DNA of 5,795 nt from CAZFAP01 sp964516325 (GTDB lineage Bacteria > Auribacterota > JABMQX01): the NCBI GenBank assembly GCA_964516325.1, contig CAZFAP010000230.1, positions 1-5,795 of the forward strand. The letters are read 5' to 3'. The notes under the pieces were generated by a model. The model was given only the letters and a program-made list of their open reading frames with translations, had not been told where the DNA came from and ran no database searches. Both the position numbers and the translations under genes were made by a program. Of this stretch, positions 1 through 5,218 are shown in pieces (position 1 is the first letter of the stretch; the number at the start of each line of letters is the position of its first letter).

Positions 1-84
1 CAGACAACAGCGAAGGAAGGCGGCTTGAAATGCCACTCAAACGTAGCCGCACCCGGCAATAGTGCCAGAGTTCCTCACTGTTTG

Positions 85-110
85 ACGGGATTTACAGGAT
101 GGACAGCATT
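85..110 (+). repeat. Intergenic direct repeat, copy 1 (GGATnnACA type)
   Basis: This 26-base segment matches 153-178 at 22 of 26 positions. Both copies contain the core ACAGGATGGACAGC and are built from short near-repeats of the form GGATnnACA. Similar runs of aggat/acagg units occur between genes in many environmental bacterial genomes, although that statement is from memory. No reading frame with a credible start covers it. Its function is unknown. Confidence 0.6.
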
Positions 111-152
111 GGGAGGTAACCGCGGATGTACGCGCAGGAGGTGGACAGGATA

Positions 153-178
153 ACGGGATGCACAGGATGGACAGCGTC
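153..178 (+). repeat. Intergenic direct repeat, copy 2 (GGATnnACA type)
   Basis: This is the second copy of the repeat at 85-110, in the same orientation, 68 bases further on. It is preceded at 142-151 by another related unit (TGGACAGGAT), so this side of the repeat is longer than copy 1. The four differences fall at the inner TT/GC dinucleotide and at the right end. Confidence 0.6.
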
Positions 179-192
179 TGATGCAGCGCCAC

Positions 193-231
193 ATTCCAAA
201 AAGCCCTTGATTTGATGGCGGGGCTTGGAAT
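193..231. other. Bulged inverted repeat upstream of the exported protein gene
   Basis: ATTCC (193-197) pairs with GGAAT (227-231), and AAGCCC (201-206) pairs with GGGCTT (221-226). Together they form an 11-bp stem with a three-A bulge (198-200) and a 14-nt loop. No T-tract follows, so it is not a standard intrinsic terminator. It may be the structured end of the repeat region to its left, or a transcript structure ahead of the gene at 324. Confidence 0.4.
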
Positions 232-236
232 ATGTT
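207..236 (+). promoter_or_regulatory. Possible sigma70-like promoter
   Basis: TTGATT (207-212) and TATGTT (231-236) are separated by 18 bases and lie about 90 bases upstream of the start at 324. Each box matches four of six consensus positions. It overlaps the hairpin at 193-231, and such weak matches are common by chance, so this is only a candidate. Confidence 0.2.
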
Positions 237-323
237 CACACAAGTAAGAGAAGAAGGCTCGCGGTGAGCCCATTTAGTTTTTGTCGTCAGAACCAAAGAG
301 GTGAAACGGTAGGGAGGATAGGT

Positions 324-917
324 ATGAAAGGGTTCATGGCACTGTTGTTAGCGATTGGGCTGTGTCTGTGTTTGCCGCTGTGCTGGAGCGAGGAGGCGCC
401 GAAGCCTGCGCCGCCAGTGAAATCGGAAGGGCTTGAAATCGTCCCAGGGCGAGTTCCGCCGAAGGCGGAGGTTGTGGACTGGCAGGAAATCGTCAAGTTC
501 GTGCCCGAGGCGCTCGAAGGCTGGAAAGCCGCAAAGCCCGTCGGGAAGACTCAAAGAGTCGGGCCGTTTGCGGTAGCGACGGTGAGCCGGATGTTTACAA
601 AGGACGGGCTGCGGATCGAGTTCCGAATGGAGGACCTGGGGACAAACAACCCCTATTTCTTCATGAAGGAGCCGTGGAAGACCATCGAGCAGAAGACGGA
701 CGAGGTGTACACGAAGAAGCTGATGCTCGGAAAGGTCGCGGCGGAGGAGACGTACCGGACCAAGGAGAAGCTCGGGCTTGTCTTCGCCGTGTTCGAGAGG
801 CGGATTCAGTTGAACATAAGCGGCTACGGCGTCGAGAACACGAGTCTCCTGATTGACATGGCGAAGAAAATTAACTTTGAGGAACTGGCAAAGGTCCTGA
901 AGGAAAAGTCCAAGTAG
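324..917 (+). CDS. Small exported protein of unknown function
   Basis: The 197-residue product is not a family I can name. Residues 1-22 form a signal peptide: Lys2, then the hydrophobic stretch MALLLAIGLCLCLPLC, then a polar Ser-Glu-Glu segment. A Pro/Lys linker follows (about 25-50). The mature domain (about 55-197) has a VPEALEGWKA segment, a charged central region and a C-terminal GYGVENTSLL followed by an amphipathic helix. That layout resembles small periplasmic proteins of unknown role that begin with a 'P..l.GW' motif. I chose ATG 324 because GGGAGG (312-317) lies six bases upstream and the signal peptide begins exactly there. The upstream extension to 225 adds a basic, low-quality N-terminus with no ribosome site. 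The protein probably acts in the periplasm or at the cell surface. It is separated from the next gene by 288 bp, so an operon is not evident. Confidence 0.8.
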   Translation: MKGFMALLLAIGLCLCLPLCWSEEAPKPAPPVKSEGLEIVPGRVPPKAEVVDWQEIVKFVPEALEGWKAAKPVGKTQRVGPFAVATVSRMFTKDGLRIEFRMEDLGTNNPYFFMKEPWKTIEQKTDEVYTKKLMLGKVAAEETYRTKEKLGLVFAVFERRIQLNISGYGVENTSLLIDMAKKINFEELAKVLKEKSK

Positions 918-962
918 GTTTCGGGTGCGGTGGCGCAACATCGTCGCAGAGCAAGTGGCGGA

Positions 963-984
963 GTCCCGCTCGGGCGCCCGGGAC
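963..984. terminator. GC-rich inverted repeat after the exported protein gene
   Basis: GTCCCG (963-968) and CGGGAC (979-984) are complementary. Inside them lies the perfect 10-bp palindrome CGGGCGCCCG (971-980), which could form an alternative structure. It sits 45 bases after the stop at 917. No T-run follows, so termination is only a possibility and would need Rho or a T-less mechanism. Confidence 0.3.
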
Positions 985-1036
985 GGAGGGCGGCAGCCGC
1001 GTTGACGACCAGGTTTTCTCAGAGCGTGCGCGGCGC

Positions 1037-1170
1037 CTACGGTTTGCGCAGTGCGATCTCGTCGAGAAACGCGGCACTCGCGGGACGTCGCGCAGGACGA
1101 CCTGAGTGCTGATTGTCCAGCCGATGTACCTTGCGGCGAGGACATCGAGCGCTGGGCCATTGCGGTGGCA
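1037..1170 (-). pseudogene. Decayed 3' end of a minus-strand gene (discoidin-like C-terminus)
   Basis: Read on the minus strand, one frame gives NGPALDVLAARYIGWTIS (about 1165 down to 1112). A second frame gives SAAFLDEIALRKP and then a TAG stop at 1037-1039. The combination 'ARYI.W.IS ... AFLDEIAL.' resembles the final two strands of F5/8-type C (discoidin-like) or similar jelly-roll domains in large exported proteins, where 'ARYvR.. ... fLDEi.vy' is typical. The two parts need a frameshift at about 1090-1115, and no intact upstream body is present. I read it as a relic of a lost gene. The match is by eye on short motifs, so it could be coincidence. Confidence 0.3.
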
Positions 1171-1205
1171 GGGAACAGGTACACACACAATAGGGAGGTG
1201 AGAAC

Positions 1206-2162
1206 ATGAAAATACGTGTCGTAACAGGATTGGCCGCGTGCAGCTTGGCTGCGCTGTGCTGTTCGGCATTCTCGGCCATGCAGGAAGGCGTACGGTTAGA
1301 AGCCGATGGGAAGGTCATTGACGTTGAGATTGGCCACCTGGTTCCGTGCGTGACGGACTGGAACGAGGACGGCAAGAGAGACCTGGTCGTTGGGCAGTTC
1401 TCCGGCGGCAAGATTCGGCTGTATTTGAATCAGGGGACGGATAGCGCGCCGGTGTTCAAGACTTTCGAGTACCTGAAGGCGGGAGGCGCGGAAATCAGCC
1501 TCCCCTCTGGGTGATGCATCGGCGCTCATCCACAGGTTGTGGATTGGGACAACGACGGGAAAAAGGATTTGATTGCCGGAGATACCCAGGGAAATGTCTG
1601 GCTGTTCCTCAACGTCGGGACGAAAGAAAAGCCCGAGCTTGCGAAAGGAAAACTGGTTGAGGCGGACGGTAAACCAATCAAGCGCGGCAGCCACAAGCTG
1701 GCGGAGCAGTATGCGTGGCTTCACATGGCGGATTGGGACGCTGACGGGTTGAAGGACCTGTTTGTCGGGCACATGGAAAATATTGCCTTCTACAAGAATG
1801 TGGGAACGCCATCGGCTCCGCGTTTCGAGGCGCCGACGTTGTTTGAGCTTCTGGCAGGGGAGCGTGTTGTGCGCCCGGCGCCCTACGTGGTGGATTGGGA
1901 CGGAGATGGAAAGAGGGACCTGCTGGTGGGGACCGAGGACCCGAAGGTGACCTTCTACCGCAATGTTGGAACCGAGAAAAGCCCGAAGCTGGCCAAGGGG
2001 GAGGTAATCGAGCTGAAGGGCCCCGGCCCCAGTGCTGGCTACCGGTGGCGGATTGACGTGACCGATTGGAACAAGGACGGCAAAAAGGACCTCCTTGTTG
2101 GAAACGCTTACCCTGGAGCCAAAGGGACCGGCGGGAACCTCTGGCTGTTCCTGGGGAAGTGA
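1206..2162 (+). CDS. Exported VCBS/FG-GAP repeat protein, probable selenoprotein (in-frame TGA at 1512)
   Basis: The full product is 318 residues if the TGA at 1512-1514 is read as selenocysteine 103. Residues 1-24 are a signal peptide with a likely Ala-Phe-Ser-Ala cleavage site. Five VCBS/FG-GAP repeats follow, each starting with a calcium-loop motif of the D-W-[ND]-x-D-G-x-[KR]-D-L type at residues 51, 113, 176, 230 and 287. Each continues through a hydrophobic strand to 'Y/F.N.GT' or its equivalent. The 54-63 residue spacing is that of beta-propeller blades, so the protein is probably an extracytoplasmic calcium-binding propeller. The TGA lies between blades 1 and 2, in Ser-Gly-[TGA]-Cys-Ile-Gly-Ala-His-Pro-Gln-Val-Val-Asp-Trp. 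The frame is unchanged across it, and coding character is strong on both sides. The ATG at 1206 follows GGGAGGTGA (1193-1201). GTG 1539 as a separate start has no ribosome site and no signal peptide. Alternatives are a single nonsense mutation or a base-call error. Confidence 0.75.
1515..1548 (+). promoter_or_regulatory. Candidate bacterial SECIS element
   Basis: Directly after the in-frame TGA (1512-1514), ATCCACA (1528-1534) pairs perfectly with TGTGGAT (1538-1544) around a GGU loop (1535-1537). The stem can be extended by CUC (1525-1527) with GGG (1546-1548) if U1545 is bulged. The first loop G is 21 nt after the TGA, inside the roughly 16-37 nt range described for bacterial SECIS elements. 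The AGGU apex resembles that of E. coli fdhF, recalled as a G-U-containing loop at a similar distance. The hairpin is encoded by codons 108-113 of the VCBS protein, which also carry its repeat-2 motif. SelB would bind here to deliver Sec-tRNA; the selenocysteine genes are not in this window. Confidence 0.65.
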
Positions 2163-2176
2163 TTCGGCGGGACAAG

Positions 2177-2192
2177 CTTCGGTTTCGCGAAG
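2177..2192. other. Hairpin 1 after the VCBS protein gene
   Basis: CTTCG (2177-2181) pairs with CGAAG (2188-2192) around a six-base loop, 15 bases after the stop codon. It is followed within three bases by a second, stronger hairpin. No T-tract is present. Confidence 0.35.
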
Positions 2193-2195
2193 TGA

Positions 2196-2214
2196 GGGAC
2201 CCCCAGCGGGTCCC
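2196..2214 (+). terminator. Hairpin 2 after the VCBS protein gene, possible terminator
   Basis: GGGACCC (2196-2202) and GGGTCCC (2208-2214) form a perfect 7-bp stem around the loop CCAGC, 34 bases after the stop at 2162. It should be very stable. The sequence that follows (GTGAGG) lacks the T-run of an intrinsic terminator, so it may instead protect the transcript's 3' end or act with Rho. Confidence 0.4.
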
Positions 2215-2433
2215 GTGAGGCGAAATGCGGTCGAGCATCCGGCGCGGGAGGGAGGGTAGGTGGCGGAAGCGCGCTCTATCCCACGCTGCGCGGCGCAGGG
2301 AGAAAGTTCTGAGAGTCTTCCGAGCAGCCTCCGCGGAGCCGGTGGGGCGTGCGTTTGTTCGGGTGTGGATGATGGGGTCGTGAGGGAAGCGGGCGGAATT
2401 ATTCAGACTTCGATTCGACAAGGGTCCAGAAGC

Positions 2434-2439
2434 AGGAGG
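2434..2439 (+). promoter_or_regulatory. Ribosome binding site fixing the GTG 2446 start
   Basis: A perfect AGGAGG lies six bases before GTG 2446. This decides the start of the Cys-rich protein gene, whose frame is otherwise open back to 2260. Confidence 0.7.
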
Positions 2440-2445
2440 CGATTC

Positions 2446-3285
2446 GTGGAACCGGAAAGCCAGGAAGTGGAGAGAATCTGTTTCAATTGCGAGTCTTTTT
2501 TTCCGGACGCCGTGAGGGAGTTCACCGAATTCGGCGTCTGCTTGAAAGACGAGGAGTTTGAACCCTTTCTGGATGAGCTGTTGGAGAAGGAGAACTATGC
2601 TTGCTGCAAGGAGTTGATCGAGCGAAAGAAATTCCCCGGGGAACGCGAAGCCTGCGATCAATATTCCCAAGCGGAATTAGGGGAGCCTTACGAGATTCCC
2701 GACGATAGCGAGCTCGCACGTTCCATTCGGGCCGCGAGCAAGCAGGGGCAACTCACCTTCGAGACCCTGGAGCGATTGATCCTCGAGGAGCAGGTTCGGC
2801 AGATTGACTGGGCGCACGTTCCAACCGACAAGCAGCGCGAGAAGTTGAAAAGTCCACAAAGGGAAGATCAGCACGCGGCTATATCGAGCCTCGGTTGGTT
2901 GATCTGCCAGGGGAACAAGGCGGCTTTTGAGGAGTTGTTTCGCTTTGCACGGGAGCTGCCCCCTCCGACGAAAATCGAGGACGTGCATTTCCGAATAGAC
3001 ATTCTTACGCAGCTTGAGAATTGGAGGCCCGTTTCGGCGCTTGCCCCTTATCTGATCGCCGAGCTGAACAACACGCCGTCGAACCTCACTACCAGGCAAT
3101 GGATCTCCGCCGTTTTGAAAGTGCTCGCGCGCTGCCCGGCGGGAAGAATCCGAAAGCCCCTCACGAAGATGTTAAAAGAAAAGCGATTTTCCTACAGGTT
3201 CAAGCGGAAGATCAAAGAGTTGTTATGGGAGTTGAGTGGCCGTCCACGAGAGTTCTGGTCGGATGACGATTTGGAAGAGTTTTGA
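2446..3285 (+). CDS. Unrecognised protein with Cys-rich N-terminus and helical C-terminus
   Basis: The product is 279 residues from GTG 2446, with no signal peptide or membrane segment, so it is probably cytoplasmic. The first 70 residues carry six cysteines: C12-x2-C15, C32, C53-C54 and C70, a pattern able to bind zinc, spaced among acidic helices (for example DEEFEPFLDELLEKE). From about residue 85 onward the sequence reads as alternating amphipathic helices. One section (about 145-250) has the pairwise helix rhythm and the ARCPAGRIRKPLTKML-type segment seen in HEAT-like solenoids. The C-terminus is acidic (SDDDLEEF). The frame is open from GTG 2260 with a GGGAGGG nearby, but the extra 62 residues are low-complexity Ser/Gly/Arg and look non-coding. 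I infer a protein-protein or nucleic-acid adaptor role only from shape. It stands alone, with hairpins before it and an SRP-like fragment after it. Confidence 0.75.
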   Translation: MEPESQEVERICFNCESFFPDAVREFTEFGVCLKDEEFEPFLDELLEKENYACCKELIERKKFPGEREACDQYSQAELGEPYEIPDDSELARSIRAASKQGQLTFETLERLILEEQVRQIDWAHVPTDKQREKLKSPQREDQHAAISSLGWLICQGNKAAFEELFRFARELPPPTKIEDVHFRIDILTQLENWRPVSALAPYLIAELNNTPSNLTTRQWISAVLKVLARCPAGRIRKPLTKMLKEKRFSYRFKRKIKELLWELSGRPREFWSDDDLEEF

Positions 3286-3302
3286 CTGCCTTGAGGGGTG
3301 CC

Positions 3303-3335
3303 GGTATCGCTACCCTGTAACATGCAACTCGCTAT
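3303..3335 (+). pseudogene. Degenerate fragment resembling the SRP RNA 5' (Alu) domain
   Basis: These 33 bases align without gaps to 5762-5794, the 5' domain of the SRP RNA gene at the right edge, with 28 identities. The stretch includes the characteristic CCCTGTAAC followed by TGCAAC. The changes break the helix that the intact copy can form: AGCGG/CCGCT at the right edge becomes ATCGC/TCGCT here. The following bases (GGTCCCGTT) do not continue the expected SRP helix. It is therefore a relic or a partial duplicate, not a second SRP RNA. Similarity to the left of 3303 is weak (6 of 17). It lies in the 105-bp gap before the first HicB-like gene. Confidence 0.6.
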
Positions 3336-3390
3336 GGTCCCGTTGGGGGGGGCTGGGGTTGCGATTGAGGTTCACGGCTCCTGCCGTAGG

Positions 3391-3627
3391 ATGGTAGACT
3401 TTGACTTGAAGAAGTTTCTTGTGGTTATAGAGAAGGGCGAAAGCAGCTACGGAGCCTATTGCCCCGACCTTCCGGGTTGTGTCGCGGTGGGAGCTACGAA
3501 GGAGGAAGCCGAACAGAAGATGTACGAGGCCATCACCTTTCATCTGCAGGGGCTGCGAGAAGAGGGCTTGCCCATCCCGGAAGGCGAGAGTGTGGGTGAG
3601 TACATTCTTGTCCCTGAGAACGCATAG
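3391..3627 (+). CDS. HicB-family antitoxin-like protein (UPF0150), no HicA partner
   Basis: This 78-residue protein has the HicB/UPF0150 fold signature: a basic N-terminal strand (KKFLVVIEKGE), then YGAYCPDLPGCVAVGATKEEA at 20-40, then a helix (EQKMYEAITFHLQGLREEG, about 41-59) and a closing strand (EYILVPENA). HicB proteins neutralise HicA mRNA interferases. This one is a bare partially degraded RNase H-like domain without the C-terminal ribbon-helix-helix or HTH that autoregulating HicB proteins carry. I placed the start at ATG 3391 because the family begins a few residues before the first strand. The ribosome site there is poor (only TAGG, too close), and the frame is open back to 3298 through the SRP-like fragment. 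No HicA reading frame adjoins it, so it may be orphan or may act on a toxin elsewhere. Confidence 0.8.
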   Translation: MVDFDLKKFLVVIEKGESSYGAYCPDLPGCVAVGATKEEAEQKMYEAITFHLQGLREEGLPIPEGESVGEYILVPENA

Positions 3628-3758
3628 CTGGCCGCTTCAGCCGACGCCCGACGTGGGTGAATGCCGGCTTCTCAGAAACAATGCCACGTTTTTGGAATTG
3701 TGACGTCATAGGAGACTGAGCAACTGCACGGCGACGAGGGTTACTCCCAGGAGGTTCT
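3628..3758. other. Spacer between the two HicB-like genes
   Basis: I see no gene here and specifically no HicA-like frame on either strand. The only features are an 8-bp palindrome TGACGTCA (3701-3708), which could be a chance site, and the AGGAGG (3749-3754) ribosome site of the next gene. Confidence 0.5.
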
Positions 3759-3947
3759 ATGAAACTGAAAGTGATCATGCACGCAGCGGGGGAGGGCGGG
3801 TATTGGGCGGAGGTGCCCTCCATTCCTGGGTGTGCGACTCAGGGAGAGACCTTTGAGGAGTTGCTCAGCAACCTCTACGAGGCGGTCGAAGCATGCCTGG
3901 GCGTGGATGCAAGCTACGCGGATGGCAGAAACAGCTCACAGTCTTGA
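3759..3947 (+). CDS. Short HicB-family antitoxin-like protein (UPF0150), no HicA partner
   Basis: The 62-residue product shows the compact HicB/UPF0150 pattern: first strand MKLKVIMHA, then GGYWAEVPSIPGCATQGETFEELLSNLYEAVEACLGVD. AGGAGG at 3749-3754 sits four bases before the ATG, so the start is well supported. Small HicB proteins of this subtype normally continue after 'CL.VD' into a short tail ending in a V-L-x-x-A-V-like strand, and are followed directly by a HicA toxin. Here the tail (ASYADGRNSSQS) does not fit. An alternative frame at 3941-3961 would give VLTRAVG before TAG, which suggests a late frameshift. No HicA gene follows. It shares family but little identity with the first HicB-like protein, so the two are not a recent duplication. 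Confidence 0.85.
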   Translation: MKLKVIMHAAGEGGYWAEVPSIPGCATQGETFEELLSNLYEAVEACLGVDASYADGRNSSQS

Positions 3948-3970
3948 CGAGGGCGGTCGGTTAGAGGCCG

Positions 3971-3985
3971 GCTGACCCGGTCAGC
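3971..3985. promoter_or_regulatory. Inverted repeat, candidate operator of the XRE-ImmA/PIN unit
   Basis: GCTGAC (3971-3976) and GTCAGC (3980-3985) form a perfect 6+6 inverted repeat with a three-base centre. It ends 24 bases before the start of the HTH protein gene. Two-fold symmetric sites of this size immediately upstream are usual for autorepression by XRE-type antitoxins. It could also fold as a small hairpin in the leader, but the lack of a T-tract argues against a terminator. Confidence 0.45.
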
Positions 3986-4009
3986 GAGTAGCTGCGATAG
4001 AGGACGAAT

Positions 4010-5218
4010 ATGGCAAAGCGCGTGGAAGCGTTGGTGGATAGCAGAATGCTTGTCTGGGCCAGACGAAACTCAGGGCTGGGCGCGGAAGAAGCGGCCAGAA
4101 GGGTGCACGTGAAGCTTGAGCGACTTGGGGGTTGGGAAAGAGGTGAGTCGCGGCCCACAGTCACTCAGCTGCTGAAGCTTGCGAAAGCGTACAACGTCTC
4201 GTTCGCTGTTTTCTACCTGCCCGAGCCGCCGAAGGATTTCCCGCCCATGAAGGACTTCCGGAGGTTGCCGGGCCAGCCCGCTCGCGCCGAGTCACCTGAA
4301 CTCAGGTTCGAGATACGCCGGGCCCGAAACCGACGAGAGATCGCTCTGGAACTATTTCGCTTGATGGAGGGCGGGCCTCCGGAGTTTTCCGCGAAAGCGA
4401 GGCTCTCCGATGACCCGGAGAAGCTGGCGGCCCGGATCCGAAATCTTCTCGGCGTAACTCTGGAGGACCAGACCCGGTTTAGAGACGACTACGCCGCATT
4501 CCGTCACTGGCGATCCGCCTTCGAGAAGGCCGGTGTATTGGTATTCCAGGCCAGAAAGGTGGACCTCGCCGAAATGAGGGGGTTCTCTATCAGTGACACG
4601 CCGCTTCCGGCGGTCGTGGTGAATATAGCGGAGCGGGTACTGGCTGCCCGCGTCTTCACCATGCTCCACGAGCTCGTTCACATCATGCTTGGTGACGGCG
4701 GACTTTGTGACCTGTCGGAGGCCCGCGGCTCAAGCAGGGACCGGGACGTCGAAGTGTTCTGCAACCGTGCTGCCGGCGCCATTCTTGTCCCCAAGGATGA
4801 TCTCTTGTCGCAGGACCTGGTTGTAAGGAAAGGGCTACGGGGCGACTGGAAGGACGAGGAGGTCTTGAAGCTCGCCCGCCGATACCGGGCGAGCCGGGAG
4901 GTCCTGCTGCGACGTTTGTTGACCTTCGGCTGCACAACGGCAAAGTTCTATCAGAGAAAGACGGCGGAATGGCGGCAGAAGGCTGAGCGGCCAGGACAAT
5001 CCCGGGGCGAAAAAGGCGGAGGCCCGGCGCCGTACCGCGTGGAGGTGAGTGCTTCTGGTGACTTGTTCGTACGGCTCGTGCTCGACAGTTACTATCACGG
5101 TGACATAACTTCAAGCGACGTATCAGATTATCTAAATGTCAAGCTGCAGCACCTGGATTGGATTGAGAGCCACGTGAGGAGCTATCCAGCGGCCTGGGAG
5201 CCCTCGGGTGAAGTATAG
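4010..5218 (+). CDS. XRE-family HTH / ImmA-IrrE metallopeptidase fusion (COG2856 type)
   Basis: The 402-residue protein opens with an XRE helix-turn-helix (about 15-65), including LGAEEAARRVHVKLERLGGWERGESRPTV in two adjoining parts and a final LLKLAKAYNV helix, followed by FAVFYLPEPP. A helical linker leads to the ImmA/IrrE (DUF955) zinc peptidase domain. It contains the HELVH motif at 220-224 (H220 and H224 as zinc ligands, E221 as the general base) and EVFCNRAAGAILVP at 248-261, where E248 is the likely third ligand. After about 340 a C-terminal extension (LVLDSYYHGDITSSDVSDYLNVK) is present, as in relatives paired with PIN proteins. ImmA-type proteins cleave repressors, and fused XRE forms act as antitoxins or regulators. 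GAGGA (4000-4004) lies five bases before the ATG. Its 3' end overlaps the PIN gene by 11 nt, so the two are translationally coupled. All catalytic residues look intact. Confidence 0.9.
   Translation: MAKRVEALVDSRMLVWARRNSGLGAEEAARRVHVKLERLGGWERGESRPTVTQLLKLAKAYNVSFAVFYLPEPPKDFPPMKDFRRLPGQPARAESPELRFEIRRARNRREIALELFRLMEGGPPEFSAKARLSDDPEKLAARIRNLLGVTLEDQTRFRDDYAAFRHWRSAFEKAGVLVFQARKVDLAEMRGFSISDTPLPAVVVNIAERVLAARVFTMLHELVHIMLGDGGLCDLSEARGSSRDRDVEVFCNRAAGAILVPKDDLLSQDLVVRKGLRGDWKDEEVLKLARRYRASREVLLRRLLTFGCTTAKFYQRKTAEWRQKAERPGQSRGEKGGGPAPYRVEVSASGDLFVRLVLDSYYHGDITSSDVSDYLNVKLQHLDWIESHVRSYPAAWEPSGEV

Noticed and set aside
1..323. CRISPR-like array from the repeats at 85-178
   Set aside because: There are only two imperfect copies with internal periodicity, no uniform spacers and no cas genes.
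348..1190. Long minus-strand open frame (280 residues)
   Set aside because: It is the antisense shadow of the exported protein gene, rich in Arg/Pro/Leu with no recognisable domain or start signal.
1539..2162. Separate VCBS gene starting at GTG 1539
   Set aside because: It has no ribosome site and no signal peptide, and it starts inside the hairpin and in the middle of a propeller strand. It is in the same frame as the upstream segment, so one gene interrupted by TGA fits better.
2260..2445. N-terminal extension of the Cys-rich protein from GTG 2260
   Set aside because: Although GGGAGGG precedes it, the 62 residues are low-complexity and unlike the rest, and AGGAGG before GTG 2446 is a better start.
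1678..2670. Minus-strand open frame of 330 residues
   Set aside because: It runs antisense across the VCBS repeats and into the next gene. Its Arg/Ser/Pro-rich composition is typical of GC-rich shadow frames.
3303..3400. A second functional SRP RNA gene
   Set aside because: The key helix is broken by substitutions and the following bases do not continue the expected fold, so it is a fragment.
3701..3708. TGACGTCA palindrome as an operator
   Set aside because: An 8-bp palindrome is expected by chance in several kilobases and nothing else supports it.
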